Source: Camillea tinctor (lineage: Eukaryota > Ascomycota > Sordariomycetes > Xylariales > Xylariaceae). From it: a stretch of 64,000 bases of DNA. Below, piece by piece: positions 1 to 11,667 of this stretch. Each line of letters starts with the position of its first letter. Positions within the stretch are counted from its first letter, which is position 1. Both the position numbers and the translations under genes were made by a program. The notes beneath the pieces are model-generated. The model was not told the DNA's origin, ran no database searches, and saw only the letters and a list, made by a program, of their open reading frames with translations. The stretch is from positions 620,001-684,000 of the forward strand of contig MU394066.1 in NCBI GenBank assembly GCA_022578605.1, written 5' to 3'.

Positions 1-1632
1 TTTCAATGCTTCTCAGCAGCCACGTCGCACAGCATAAAAAGGCATACATGAACAGTACAGAGGTACAGTACAGGAGGCAGAGGGTTGTCCCTATCAATGA
101 TTTTTTCCATCCCTGGGGACATGGAATTTCCGCTTAGTGGCTTGGGGCTGGTGTATAAGGTGAGGATTCGCACTGGTTAATTTGGGACACCTCGCGTTTA
201 ACCACGAATGTGATCGCCGTAGTATCTCAGGAGGGATTGTCTCCCGTAAGCCGACGGGTGGTGACCTATGAAAGAAATCGACCGGTTGATCCGGCAAGGC
301 GAGGCTCCATCCCAAGTCCGTAGAAGCAACGGTGATGGAAACGGGGAACCTCGTTGTTCATCATCCTAGTATGGGAATTGTCTGATGAACGAAGTCGTCG
401 TTGACAGATAACGTACGACCTGGTGTAATGTAATATATAGCAAACTCAACGAATATACTGCGTAAGTTTCTTCCTGAATTTCATCGCCACAATAGTCTTC
501 ACCGGGTGGCTTACGTAGAGAAATTCATCATAGTGTACATAGCCCGATCGCGAATCTTACTTTAATCAGATAAGACTCCCTCCCCCCTTCGATACTATTA
601 GGAGCTATATAGCTTGGTAGTGTATGTAGATATGCATGACTCGAAAACGACCACCGATGAGATCGGCCAGTAACCAGCATTGGAAACCTCACCAACTGCT
701 CAATCTGTATAAACGCCTTGCTAGATAGATTGTATCTGCAACTAGTACCAGTACACTAGTGCCTATGTATGTAGATTCATTCTTTGGGTTAGAGGGTTAA
801 TTATTCCCGCCGTTGGGATACGCGGATACGCGGCCTTGGGTGAGGGAGATGGACACAGATGGAGTCCCTACCCCATAACCAGGACCCTAGACCCCTGTCT
901 CCCCTGACCCCCCCCTTTTCTTTTCATGAAATCACAACTCGGACGACGCGCGGTCGCACGCACTTGTGGACCCTCCCGATCCCCGTTCTTTATAAATTCA
1001 GAAGCTTGGCATTTCATGGGGTCGGCAGCATTGGCTGCTCGGAGGAGGATGAGAAACACTCATGACGACACCCTTTTTGAGCCACATTGTAGCAACAATG
1101 GCTACTATTCTGGTCATGTTCCGTAGCAGAAAAAGCTGCTTCCACTTTTTCTTCGTCTGCCAAGACAGACGAATTTCCAGATGAATTTGGTAGGTATTAC
1201 TACTACTGCCTCGACTAAAACTACTTACTCCCCTACTCCTACGATAGCAGGCTACGCACCAGCTTGTCCTGGTATATACGTTGATTTTCTCAACTTAAAA
1301 CACTTTCTATTTTCGAAATTCCTAATCCGGCTTCTTCTTCCTTTCGTTACAACCCGCTTTTGATGCTGCATTGCTACGCAGTCGTGGTTTAGTGTGTGCC
1401 TCCTGCTCTTTTCGTGTGTTTTAAATTTCTATACATTCATTTATAATAATACTATAACGAGTCTAAATATATACATTCTTTTTTTCTATCTTTTCCTTCA
1501 AAAGTACGACCTCCACCCGCTACCCTTCTTTGCAAAGTCTTCCCTTTCCTCCTTGTTTCCGTCCCGTTTTGGAAACCGAAGAAAGGAAAAGAAGAAGAAG
1601 AAAAAAAAAACCCAGAAGAATCCCGTGAAACC
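1..1632. other. Non-coding stretch upstream of the first MFS gene
   Basis: No reading frame here has recognisable protein character, and the short open frames overlap each other on both strands. The last 250 bases before the MFS start become pyrimidine-rich (about 1480-1560) and then purine-rich just before the ATG, as is common in fungal promoters and 5' leaders. Nothing else stands out. The extreme left could hold the 3' end of a gene lying outside the window, but no coding tail is visible. Confidence 0.5.
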
Positions 1633-3604
1633 ATGGAAAAGACAACCACGGTGGCGGGCCATGCTAGAACGACTTCCATCACCCTGCCGGCGAGCGGGAA
1701 GCGGCTCCCGGGACCAGACGAGTTTGACAGCTTCAGCGACCCCGAATCCCGCCCAGACACGCCGCCCAAGCCCGAGCCGCCGGTTACGTGGGCGACGCTG
1801 CCGAGAAAGGACCAGCTGATGATCCTGTTCGTCGCGCGGCTCGTCGACTTTCTACAGGTCGCCTCGCTGCAGGCCTACGTCTTCTACCAGCTCAAGAGCT
1901 TCGACAACTCGCTCTCCGACGCCGAAATCTCAAGCCAGGCAGGCCTGCTTCAGGGTGCCTTCACCGGCGCCCAGGTCCTTACTGCGTTCCTCTGGGGCAA
2001 GGCCGCCGATGCGAGCTGGTGCGGCCGGAAAATGGTGCTCATTATCGGGCTTTTCGGGACGGCGATCTCGTGCATAGGATACGGCTTTGCGAGCAGCTTC
2101 TGGGCCGCGGCGTTCTGGCGCGTCGCTGGTGGCGGTATTAACGGCACTGTTGGAATTATGTGAGTATTACGGAATTTTGGTGCAAGGGAGAGAAAGAGAG
2201 AAACAAGAAAGAATAATATGGACTGACTGGATGCCAGCCGAACTATGATCGCCGAGATCACCGTCGAGAGAAAGTTCCAGTCGAGAGCATTCCTGATCCT
2301 CCCTATTAGCTTTAGCGTGGCAAGCACACTGGGACCTTGTGAGTTGTGGCGTGTTCTCGAATAATTCGAACAGAGACAGGGAAGCTAATGCTATTACAGT
2401 AATGGGTGGTTTGTTGGCAGATCCCGCCAATACTCTTCCTGGTCTCTTTGGCGAGGGTGCTATTTGGGGCTTCAAGTGGATTGAGAGTTATCCCTATGCG
2501 CTACCCAGTATCCTCAATGCTATTACTCTACCCAGTATCCTCAATGCTATTACTCTGACCCTTGCCGGGTCTGCCGTTTTCTTCGCCCTCGAAGAGGTAA
2601 GACCTTTTCCCCATAAAAATGTGTCACCATTGGTTTTTTAAACCCCATACTTACTTTTACGATAGACATCGAGCAAGCGAAAGACGAAGTTTGATGCTGG
2701 TTTGTACATCGTTCACCGGGTAAAGCAGTTCGTTCTCCGGAGACCCGCCCACGATGGATACTCGAAACTTCAGACATGGGATACCTCCGATAGCCAGATG
2801 ATGGAAGTTATGCGAGAGAAGCGCGAGGTTCAGGCAGCACCGGCGCAGGCTAAGCGCTCGAAGCGATCGTTGCCGTTTCGATACGTATGGACACGGAATG
2901 TTATCTTTACTCTAATCACCGAAGCGTTTTTCGATTTCCAGCTCGGCGCCTTCACGAACCTCTGGACCCTATTTTTGTCCAGCCCGCGAGCCACGCAGGA
3001 AGAAACCGCAGTTCGCTCGCTCCCTTGGGTGTTTACAGGAGGATTAGGTATGCCGGCCGCTACTGTTGGTGTTGCTACTTCGGTTCTCGGCATATTGGGC
3101 ATGCTGCTTCAGATATTCGCCTACCCGTCCATTCACGCGCGTCTCGGGACCCTTCGAGGCTTCCGGTACTTCATGCCGCTTTTCGCTGTCGCCTACTTCC
3201 TCGCCCCTTACCTCGCGGTTCTACCCTCCTCGACGGAAACCCCCGCGCCCGCTTCGGGCCCGTTTATCTGGATGTATATGACGATCGTGCAAGTTTTCCA
3301 GGTCATGGCTCGGACGGTCACGCTGCCCGCGAGCATCATTCTGCTGAACAACTGCAGCCCACACCCGAGCGTGCTGGGACTGGTACACGGCTTGGGGCAG
3401 AGTGTGTCTGCTGGTTTCCGAACCGTGGGCCCGGTAGTAGGCGGCTGGTGGTACGGAGCAAGTCTGGAGAGCGGCATGGTTGGTGCCAGTTGGTGGGGTG
3501 TTGCTGCTGTCGCAGCATTAGGGTGCGGAGCGTCCTTGCTGATTTACGAGGGTAGTGGTCATGAAATCATCCTTGAGGATGAGGAGGATGAGGAAAAGTT
3601 TTAA
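1633..3604 (+). CDS. MFS transporter, DHA1-like (multidrug/zinc-induced-facilitator type)
   Basis: A proton-coupled major facilitator of the plasma or vacuolar membrane; the substrate cannot be told from sequence. Four exons give a 587-residue protein: 1633-2159, 2238-2338, 2400-2596 and 2666-3604. Donors are GTGAGT, GTGAGT and GTAAGA, and phases join cleanly. The start sits in a good context (ACCATGG). A hydrophilic N-terminus of about 65 residues precedes the first membrane helix. The loop after helix 2 carries the MFS motif-A-like stretch GKAADASWCGRK. The C-terminus is acidic (EDEEDEEKF). Exon 3 contains a perfect 27-bp in-frame tandem duplication that repeats nine residues (LPSILNAIT), predicted to lie in a membrane helix. 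The overall pattern recalls the yeast YCR023C-like group. Family call is firm; subfamily is tentative. Confidence 0.9.
2501..2554 (+). repeat. 27-bp perfect tandem duplication inside MFS exon 3
   Basis: Unit 1 is 2501-2527 and unit 2 is 2528-2554, identical base for base. Each begins CTACCCAGTATCC and ends ATTACT. The length is a multiple of three, so the frame is kept and nine residues are doubled. Confidence 0.95.
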
Positions 3605-6600
3605 CGGATAGATACCATCATCATCATCATTATCATCTTGCATTATGGGTAAATGGATCGGTCGGCTGGTTATGGGGTTTTATCTAATACTCACTGTATA
3701 TATGTAACTATAGAGTATTTACATGAACATACATACTGCATTCAAGCAGGTTACTATTAAGTCAAGTCCCTGTATCCTATGCAACGGTGAAGAAATTCTG
3801 TTTCTGGAGATTTTAGAAAGGGATCTCTAGGAACCTTCCGAAGAATTCCAATAGTAATATCTAGGTTTATTTTCTTAGGTGAACTCGTATCTAACTTATA
3901 AGCACAGTTCAACAGTCTTAAGTCTACCTAGATCATTAAGAAGAACTTCTATTATCCCTATACAGAAGTTCAATTCTCAAGCATAACCTCCATGTCATTA
4001 TCTAAGTAGATATCAACTAAAGTCTATGTTTGCATTATGATGAGTCTTTTCTGTGTTTACTTGCTGAGCATATGACGCTTACATAGTGGTGGCCCTTACT
4101 GCACTTATTTGCAACCCATCCCTTTGCACATCCCCCTACCCATGTAGATGAAGGGGGGCGTTTACCTATACAAGACCATCTACAAGCAGGAAGACACTAA
4201 CGTAGGTTTCTTTTGTTCCCACGAAGCTAACGTATGTAACTCCTCCGCCGTCCAAAATCTAAGCTTACGAACGCGCAAGCTCGCCCGACACAAATATAGC
4301 TCCTGCGGTTGTTTCACGTTTAAAAATAAAATAGAATTCAGATGAATCAACTAGCGAAATAATTTTAATATGAAGAAGCAGGGCAGGAGGAATAGCTGTA
4401 GCTGTAGCAGAACTGGAGAACAGACGACTGTGCGCGCCCGCTCGCCTAGGTCTGGTAGATCGGCAGATCCTGATACATGAAAGCATAGCCGGAAGCGTTT
4501 CGAGATGCGCAGCTATAGCACACGACGTAAGATGATTGCGCATATGGGACGGGTTATGAAGCCCTGCTCTTGCAGAGAGATAGCAAGAGAGACTATAGAA
4601 ATTTACGGCAACATATCGTGTCGATCTTCCATTATCTCGATTGTCCTCGTGCATTTGATCATAAGCCCTTTTGCCTCCCCCGTCCGTGGGCTGAGCGGGA
4701 CGCGTCGCCACATCATACCCCCCGGAGATATTGCCTCTAACTAGTACAGTACAACAACAAGGTGCGTGAGCGCTTTTTGTCTTGAGATGTTCTAATATAA
4801 TCTTTTTCATCAGCATCCCTAGAGAAGGAGCTTCATCTAAGATTGGGGGTCTGCTACAAGTCGAGACCCAACGGGATGGATAACCCGATATGAGAATCTA
4901 GAAATCCGAGTTGAACTGCGGCTAATAACTAGCAGAAGACTAAACCAGCGCTACGAATTAAGCATGGTAAAGAAACGCCGTGCGTGGACTTTCTCCTTTG
5001 TGATTAGGCGGTGAATTCTATAGCCCCCATCAAATGCATACAGATCGTAGTCACGAGGTCTGTGGCATTGCAATCACGGCGCTTGGGGCTCTTTGTCTTT
5101 CTCTCTTTCTCTCTACTTAGTCGATGTGATAGCAGCCCCCTTTCGCATAGGCGTCTCGTGGCCAAAAAGCTCGGAGTTCGAACGCCCCCCTCGGTTTTAA
5201 TTAGGCGTAACGCGCGGCCGGCGGAAATAAAACAAAAACAGTATTGAATCTGTGCTCGCCGGAAATTAAAGCACAGTTGCAGCAATAGAACCACTATCGA
5301 AAGTAGTCGTTGTCTAGGAGGATGAGGCGGTGATAATTGCGCATTGTGATCTGGTGTTCAATGCGGCGGAATCAGTTGGTCGCGTGAGATACATCTGGCG
5401 CTTGGTGATAGACTATTTTCGGTGAAAGCTCAAATAGAGTGCTATCGACTATATGCTCCTTTGGTCAATCAATATTTGGGTTCTAGTCTAGGGGCTAGAA
5501 TGATTTTTTTTTTTTAGCAAAACATCAAATTGCTCTCTACGCGGCTTCATACCAGATGGTCCAGACCACAGTTCAAGTAAGCAAGTTTCTTTAGTTAATA
5601 TTCCCACCAAGGGGGTTTTACAAGTAGACCGTATTTGTCACAATACACTAAACTACCCCTTTCTTCCCTCTCCTTACTGTTAAGCGAAGAAATGAAACCT
5701 TGAGGACGCGGCTTTGGGGATATCTTACTCTCTGTTTCTCCCGACTATGTATTTCGCCTTCTAGATCCGTCTTCAAGTTTGGCCTCTCTTTATGTCTTAC
5801 TAACACGACGTTGAATTCCCTGACCCGTTACCAGGTAGATGGTATCATCCTCCCCATGGGGATCTGAGAAGCCAAGGCTTGGCTGATGGGTATAAAATTC
5901 GACGCGGGTAGATCTGCCGATGATGCCATCATAGGGTAAATGGCGAGCTGTATCAGTCAGCATTTTTCAGACACCAGAAACGCAATACCGCTGTATCATC
6001 TAAATATGGATGAATATAACATATTCGTCTCAAAAATCCACTATGAGGGCGTTTCATCTCCTGAAGTCTACAAATCGACGCATATTAATCCCCAAATCGA
6101 CATACGAATGTTTCAAACCGCGCGTTCTCGATTTCTACCAAATCGTATTCTCGTCAATATTTTAAAACACCGGCGACCCTAATTATAAGGAGACCACTCC
6201 GACCTATACCGATGTCCGGAGTTAATATATCCGCATAGCACGGAGATTAGAATTACAGTGTCAATACTATAGCCGCAAGTATACACACTTCAAGCCGCTT
6301 GGAGTTAGTAACGGCAAAATTATGATGTCCCCGGTTATTAATGGCAATTATTTTAGTAGGTCATGGATGTGAAAAATGGAGGATTTCTATTTGTTGGAAC
6401 GGATGTATCGTAACGCCGCCGGAGAAACTATTTGGAAGCACTTCCAAGGTTGAGGGCTATCGGGTCCGTCCATGACTTCACTTTGGTGAAATCACTTAGA
6501 GCTGAACAGTTAATGACGGACTTGGCGGCAAAGTTAGATCTTTATCCTCTCTGTGATCCAGCAAGAGTATTGATATACTTAAAAACATCCTTCGGCTCGC

Positions 6601-6833
6601 TCTCTCGCTTTCCGGCGCGGAGTTAACGCACATTGAGACTCTCGATAGTTGTCCCTTGTGACAAAGCTAAACCTACACAAATAAAAGTGAATAACAGTGG
6701 AAGTAAACAAAAAGTATAAATATAGACAAACATCGCCTCATTCTGGATGGTAACACAAAGAAACGTGGTATGCAGATCCCCCCCTTTTTTTTGGAACACC
6801 CTACGTACGTAAGACCCAGCAAGATTCAGCACG
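3605..6833. other. Long gene-poor stretch
   Basis: About 3.2 kb with no supportable gene. It opens with a short CAT/ATC microsatellite (3616-3637) just after the MFS stop. Open frames such as those around 4265-4816 (minus) and 5940-6182 (plus) lack domain character, codon bias or splice structure that would extend them. A T-run lies near 5506-5515. Confidence 0.6.
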
Positions 6834-7794
6834 ATGGCATCTGATAAGACGATAATCTTGATCACTGGTGGTAGGTCCTATATTGCTATGTGGCGCTCAA
6901 CCCCTGAATGTTGCTATGACCAAGATATTGACGAACTCCCAAGGCAACACTGGCATTGGTCTAGAAGCTGTGAAGGCTCTATGCAAGACTGATACCCCTT
7001 ATGAGATAATCATTGGTTGCCGTACTGTCTCTAAGGGCGAAGCCGCTATTGAGAGCCTGAAGAAAGAGATCCCACAGTCGCCCTCCACGCTCAGCGTGGT
7101 CCAGGTAGACTTGGAGTCGGACAGTTCACTCGAGAAAGCAGTCGAGACTATCTCCTCCAAGTACGGACGCCTAGACGTGCTCATCAACAACGGCGGGGCG
7201 TCCTTCGATGCCGACATCCGCGACGGCAAGATGACCCTGCGCGAAGGGTTTAACGCCACCTGGAACACCAACGTGGCCGGCACGCAGGTGCTCACGACGC
7301 TGGCCATGCCGCTGCTCCTGAAGTCGGCGGACCCGCGCCTGATGTTCGTCACGAGCGGGACCAGCACACTGACCGAGACGGAGCGCAGCGACAACCCCAA
7401 CCTCGCTCGCATCAACACCTCCCCGCCCGCTGGCTGGCCCAAGCCCTCGGGCGGCATGCAGCTCACGGCGTACCGGAGTTCGAAGACTGGGCTGAACATG
7501 CTCATGCGCGAGTGGCACCGCATCCTCGTCAACGATGGGGTCAAGATCTGGTGCATATCACCGGGTTTCTTGGCCACTGGGCTGGGCGGCATAGGGGCTG
7601 AGAAGCTGAAGCAGGTAAGTTCTTGAACAGCCGCACGTTCCCGTCTGCTCCCGGAAGCAATCTGCTAACGATACGGATAGATGGGAGCCCGGGATCCTTC
7701 CCTAGGAGGCATTTTCATTAAAGATGTCGTTCAGGGGAAGCGGGACCAGGACGTTGGCAAGGTCATCAGGGTAAACATGATCCAGCCTTGGTAG
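6834..7794 (+). CDS. Short-chain dehydrogenase/reductase (classical SDR)
   Basis: An NAD(P)H-dependent oxidoreductase with Rossmann fold; substrate unknown. Three exons, 6834-6870, 6944-7614 and 7681-7794, encode 273 residues. The first intron interrupts the cofactor motif itself: TGG before it and NTGIG after it, giving TGGNTGIG at residues 11-18. The NNAG-type motif reads NNGGA. The serine of the triad falls in VTSGTST, and the YxxxK pair is Tyr189/Lys193 (YRSSK). PGFLATGLGG follows, as in SDRs that bind NADP(H). Starting at the first ATG of the genomic frame after the intron would lose the glycine motif, so the short first exon at 6834 is preferred. Confidence 0.88.
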
Positions 7795-8902
7795 AGCTGG
7801 GCTTCAATCTTATGCATAGCGTATGAATTCTGGACGCCTTTTGACTGTATATTTGAGGCTTAACATCCGGGCTCCTTTCTCCTTAACCTTATGCATTCAT
7901 ATCGTAATAATACTCTCATAGGGTCTCATCAGCAGAAGGACTAGAACAGTGCTGACATGTGGTACATGAAGAATTTGCTAGGGGCGCATAGCATGTTGTC
8001 GTGTATAAAGATCGCTACTCATTTGTAGGGTGTGCATAGGCTGGCTAGACATCTTTGTACGATAATTTTGAGATTTTCTCATGTCATGATAGGATCACTG
8101 GTACTATCGCACCTCAACACTCAACTCCCAGCTTTGAACCTTCGAAATTTCTCAGAACCGGGCAGGCCAAGAGAAAGACAGCACCTAATTTACCTATATT
8201 CTTTGCGTCTATTGTGGGAACCGTGGATACAAGGCATCGCAGTATGAAGCGACACGTCTTCGCGGCCACCCATGATTGTTAAGCAAGGCACAGATTCGGC
8301 AAGATTGGCACATGGGCTGAATTGAAGCGGACCTTGAGATCGGTGATCTGTTGAGTAAGCCGCATCCCGAGATGAGCCTGAACAACGCGAAGGCTTACTA
8401 ACCGCTGTCGCCAGGTCCGAATGAGCAGCGCTCCGAGGCGAGAGACATATATCTTCGCAGAGCGATATTTCTTGATAATTTGCTGCAAAAAAAGAAGAGG
8501 GGCTCGGCCCACGTCTTTCTTCCGAGGCCATAGCTAGCTACATTGGGTTCGTTGTCCCGCCCGTTGCCCGGTAGATTACAAATCCTAGGCCTGCGAGGTT
8601 CTCCAAGGCGTCCTAGCTCAGGAGCATATTACGAAGCAAGGGGATGATAAACTCCGACTACCACAAATACAGTTCAGTTCAGGTGATGTAAGGTTTTCGG
8701 ATGATGCGATTGACTATGAACCAGATTGTGAGACATGGACGCTCCTCTTGTTTTAGTTTCGGGTATAAGAGTTCTCTCATACCTACCGCTCTTTTTGTGC
8801 GCTCCGGCGTTTCCGGTAGGTAACAAGAACGACGGGCGACGTAAGTATTAACTCGAGAAGGAAGCTTCAGTGTAAAGGATCCTCTGTAAAGGCATATCGA
8901 AA
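7795..8902. other. Non-coding stretch between the two SDR genes
   Basis: About 1.1 kb. Overlapping short open frames on both strands near 8032-8531 show no recognisable protein. I see no RNA gene or repeat. Confidence 0.5.
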
Positions 8903-9937
8903 ATGGCAGTTTCCGCCTTATCCAACCCAACGATTCCTCCGGGATCCCTCATTCTCGTCACGGGGGCAAATGGTTTGATCGCATCACACGTGGTGGACCA
9001 GCTCCTCGCAACGGGCTACCAGGTCCGTGGTACAGTCCGCGACCTTGCCCGATGCTCGTGGATGGAGCCGTTCTTCTCGAATCGACACGGCGAAGGTCGC
9101 TTCGAGCTTTTGGAAGTATCAAATTTTTCGGCTCCCGGAGCGTGGGACGCGGCGGTCAAAGGCGTCTTGGGAGTTGCTGCCGTAGCAGGAGTGGCTTCTT
9201 TGGCGTCCCGGGATGTCGACGAAGCTTTGGAGGACTCATTCACGTGCACAGTCACGCTTCTGGAAGCCGCGAAAGCCCAGCCGACAATCAAATCCTTTGT
9301 CTACACGAGCTCAGCATGGGCTGCGTTTACGCCCGATGCGAGCAAGAAGAGGAAGTTGACCGAGTGGTCATGGAATGAAGAGGCGGTCCGGTTGGCTCGG
9401 GGAGAGGGTTCTCCACAGGAGAAGGCGATCCCTTCTTTTATGGCCACTAGAACACTGCTAGAACAGAGGATATGGGATTGGGTCAAGCGAGAGAGGCCTT
9501 ATTTTGCATTCAATAGCGTTCTCCCCGACACCGTCATAGGCGAAGTCCTCAACCCCCAGGAACAGGGGATTCCGAGTACCTGCGGGATGGTTAAGTGGCT
9601 GTGGGATGGAACCAATATGGATCTTCTATCTCATATGCAGCCCCAGTATCATGTTGATACCCGCGACACAGGCCTTCTTTATGTTGCAGCTCTCATAACC
9701 CCCGGCGTGAACGGCGAGCGACTTTTCGGTTTTGGCCACCGATACAGCTGGCATCGAGTCGAACAGATTTTGAGCCAGCTGTATCCTGACAAGAAACTCC
9801 CAGGAGTAAAAGACAATGGCTGGGACCAGACCGAAGTGCCTAACGGGCGGGCTGAAGAGCTGATACGTGGATTAGGAAAAGATGGCTGGACTAGTCTTGA
9901 GGATAGTGTAAGGGATTGTGCAAAGGGTTTTGCGTGA
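8903..9937 (+). CDS. Extended SDR (ketoreductase / dihydroflavonol-reductase-like), altered active site
   Basis: Intronless, 344 residues, the usual size for the fungal NADPH aldehyde/ketone reductase group (FR_SDR_e-like). The cofactor motif TGANGLIASH is at residues 20-29, followed by a basic residue set (RGTVRD) typical of NADPH preference. The serine region reads VYTSSAW. At the place where family members have YxxxK (as in YAASKTEAE), this protein has FMATR: Phe179 for the catalytic Tyr and Arg183 for the Lys. The rest of the fold, including the C-terminal substrate domain, looks intact and no stop or frameshift is present. It could be a non-catalytic paralogue, or the true acid may lie elsewhere. 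The family call is secure; activity is doubtful. Confidence 0.88.
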   Translation: MAVSALSNPTIPPGSLILVTGANGLIASHVVDQLLATGYQVRGTVRDLARCSWMEPFFSNRHGEGRFELLEVSNFSAPGAWDAAVKGVLGVAAVAGVASLASRDVDEALEDSFTCTVTLLEAAKAQPTIKSFVYTSSAWAAFTPDASKKRKLTEWSWNEEAVRLARGEGSPQEKAIPSFMATRTLLEQRIWDWVKRERPYFAFNSVLPDTVIGEVLNPQEQGIPSTCGMVKWLWDGTNMDLLSHMQPQYHVDTRDTGLLYVAALITPGVNGERLFGFGHRYSWHRVEQILSQLYPDKKLPGVKDNGWDQTEVPNGRAEELIRGLGKDGWTSLEDSVRDCAKGFA

Positions 9938-10305
9938 GCTCTACCTTCTTTCACAATATTGTCTCTTCCAGTCCTTTGTGTAGAGTCTTGAAACAAGACT
10001 ATTGTTAATTACCTCTTTATTAATATGTTGAAGAAAGACATAAAGCTCCTAAACTCACTTGTTGTCTTCATTCTATGCTATTGTATGGGGCCCTGATTAA
10101 AGGGTATAAAGTCAGCATCTCCCATGTCAGTAGAGGGAAATACTGCTTAGGATATCATCAAATATTATAATAATATTGACAACAATAACAACAAGAAATT
10201 ACACGACGAAGACCTCGTCTTATAACACGACAAAGTCAAGGACGAGCGTTTAAAAAAAAAAAAAAACTTCTAGTTTCCACCAAGGTAAGCCGCACACTAG
10301 CAACC
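9938..10305. other. Intergenic spacer
   Basis: AT-rich spacer with an A-run at about 10253-10265 just before the next gene's leader. No coding signal. Confidence 0.5.
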
Positions 10306-10893
10306 ATGTGTATCGATTTTATCTCCACGTACCCCTGCGGACACATCAAGAGCAGATCAGAATACTGCATGAAAGCGAAAGCCTCCAACCTGCTCCGGAT
10401 GGGGAAACCCGACGCCAACTGCAACGAAACATTTATCGTGAACGTAGAGCCCGACTTAGAAGACGGTTGCGGGTCGACCTGTCTTACCAAGCCCTACAAA
10501 TGCCTTCGATGTGAAAGTCCGAAGAAGCAAGTACGCTGGCGTTGCAGCAGCTGCGAGAGCCTCCGTGATAGTAACTCTTTCGTGTGGGATTCGTGCCAGT
10601 GCCCTTGTAATAACCGCCACTGCCGCGAGATCACCCTCGGAAAGAGTCCTTCGCTCTGTGAGAAATGTGTTGCGAACTGTGTTCCGAGTTTCCCGATGCT
10701 GAGCTGGAAGTGCCATAGCTGCGAGGCCCCGAATCTGTCTCTTGCTAGTGAAATGGTTTGTAGCACCTGCAGCCATAAACGATGTGGAAGCTGTAGAGCC
10801 TTGTTCAACTGTAGCTGTCGCTGCCGATGCCCTAATCGCTATGTTGAAGGCGAGTCGAAGCCCTGCAGTAAATGCGAGGTGACTTGCTTGTAG
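10306..10893 (+). CDS. Orphan cysteine-rich protein (30 Cys in 195 residues)
   Basis: I do not recognise this family. The single-exon protein begins MCIDFISTYPCGHIKS and has no signal peptide or membrane segment, so it is likely intracellular. Cysteines come mostly as CxxC or CxC pairs throughout: YKCLRCES, RWRCSSCE, SCQCPC, LCEKC, WKCHSC, VCSTC, GSCRALFNCSCRCRC, PCSKC. This spacing suggests several zinc knuckles or ribbons. Aromatic-basic positions between pairs recur, hinting at an internal repeat of roughly 50 residues. Neither a RING nor a Zn2Cys6 pattern fits. Function unknown; a metal-binding or nucleic-acid/protein-binding role is inference only. Confidence 0.75.
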   Translation: MCIDFISTYPCGHIKSRSEYCMKAKASNLLRMGKPDANCNETFIVNVEPDLEDGCGSTCLTKPYKCLRCESPKKQVRWRCSSCESLRDSNSFVWDSCQCPCNNRHCREITLGKSPSLCEKCVANCVPSFPMLSWKCHSCEAPNLSLASEMVCSTCSHKRCGSCRALFNCSCRCRCPNRYVEGESKPCSKCEVTCL

Positions 10894-11667
10894 AAAGAAT
10901 AAGGAGTCGTTGGAGGAATGCCGTAAGCTAGAATAATACTACTGCTAGCCGTGTCTGATACACCTAAATATAGTATGCTCTGTTTAAATAAAACTAATGT
11001 TGAAGCTAATACATTAATCTTTCTGCCCCTTTGCAAACATGATACATTGAATTCCATCTATTTTCATGACAGGTACATGAACAATTGAATAACCGTGAAT
11101 TCCTATAACACGGAAGTTAGTGGTAGAAGCTGGTTCTAGAAAATAAATCTGCACCTCACTATATGAAAAAACAACAGGTGTTGTTAACAGGGCGCTCATC
11201 CATTCTATTCCTTTGCCTAGCGTAGTGATAACAAGCTGGACCATTACTTTCCAAATAGCATTCCGCTTTACTGTAGATATTCCTCTGTAACGGTGGGGCA
11301 AACCTATCATCTATACATAGTGTGCCTACTCGGAATGGCGATTTTACGTAGTATCAGGATAGTGGTTAGTCGCAGCCCAACCCCTTATAGTGACCACGTC
11401 GGGATTGCTAGCGGGTCCGGATATACGCGGCTTGGACATATAAGGACTTGAGTATTATAAGGGTGAGGCGAGAGCAGCATCAAGACTCATAGAAGTTTTC
11501 GTGGCTTGACATGAATCTACTATAGGCAAGGCGACCCATAGGTATAGCCGTCAGCGTCCTTCGTAAATATGATGAGACCTATATGTCTGTCCAGTTATCT
11601 CAAACCATGTTCGGGTTCGTAGCCCCGTGCTTCGCACCTTTAATGTATAACAGTAGTAACCTAACGG
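10894..11667. other. Intergenic stretch
   Basis: No supportable gene. A weak minus-strand open frame at 11014-11310 has no recognisable features. Confidence 0.5.

Noticed and set aside
4265..4816. 183-codon minus-strand ORF
   Set aside because: No conserved-looking motif, Cys/Ser/Arg-rich patchwork, and an overlapping plus-strand ORF of equal quality; likely chance.
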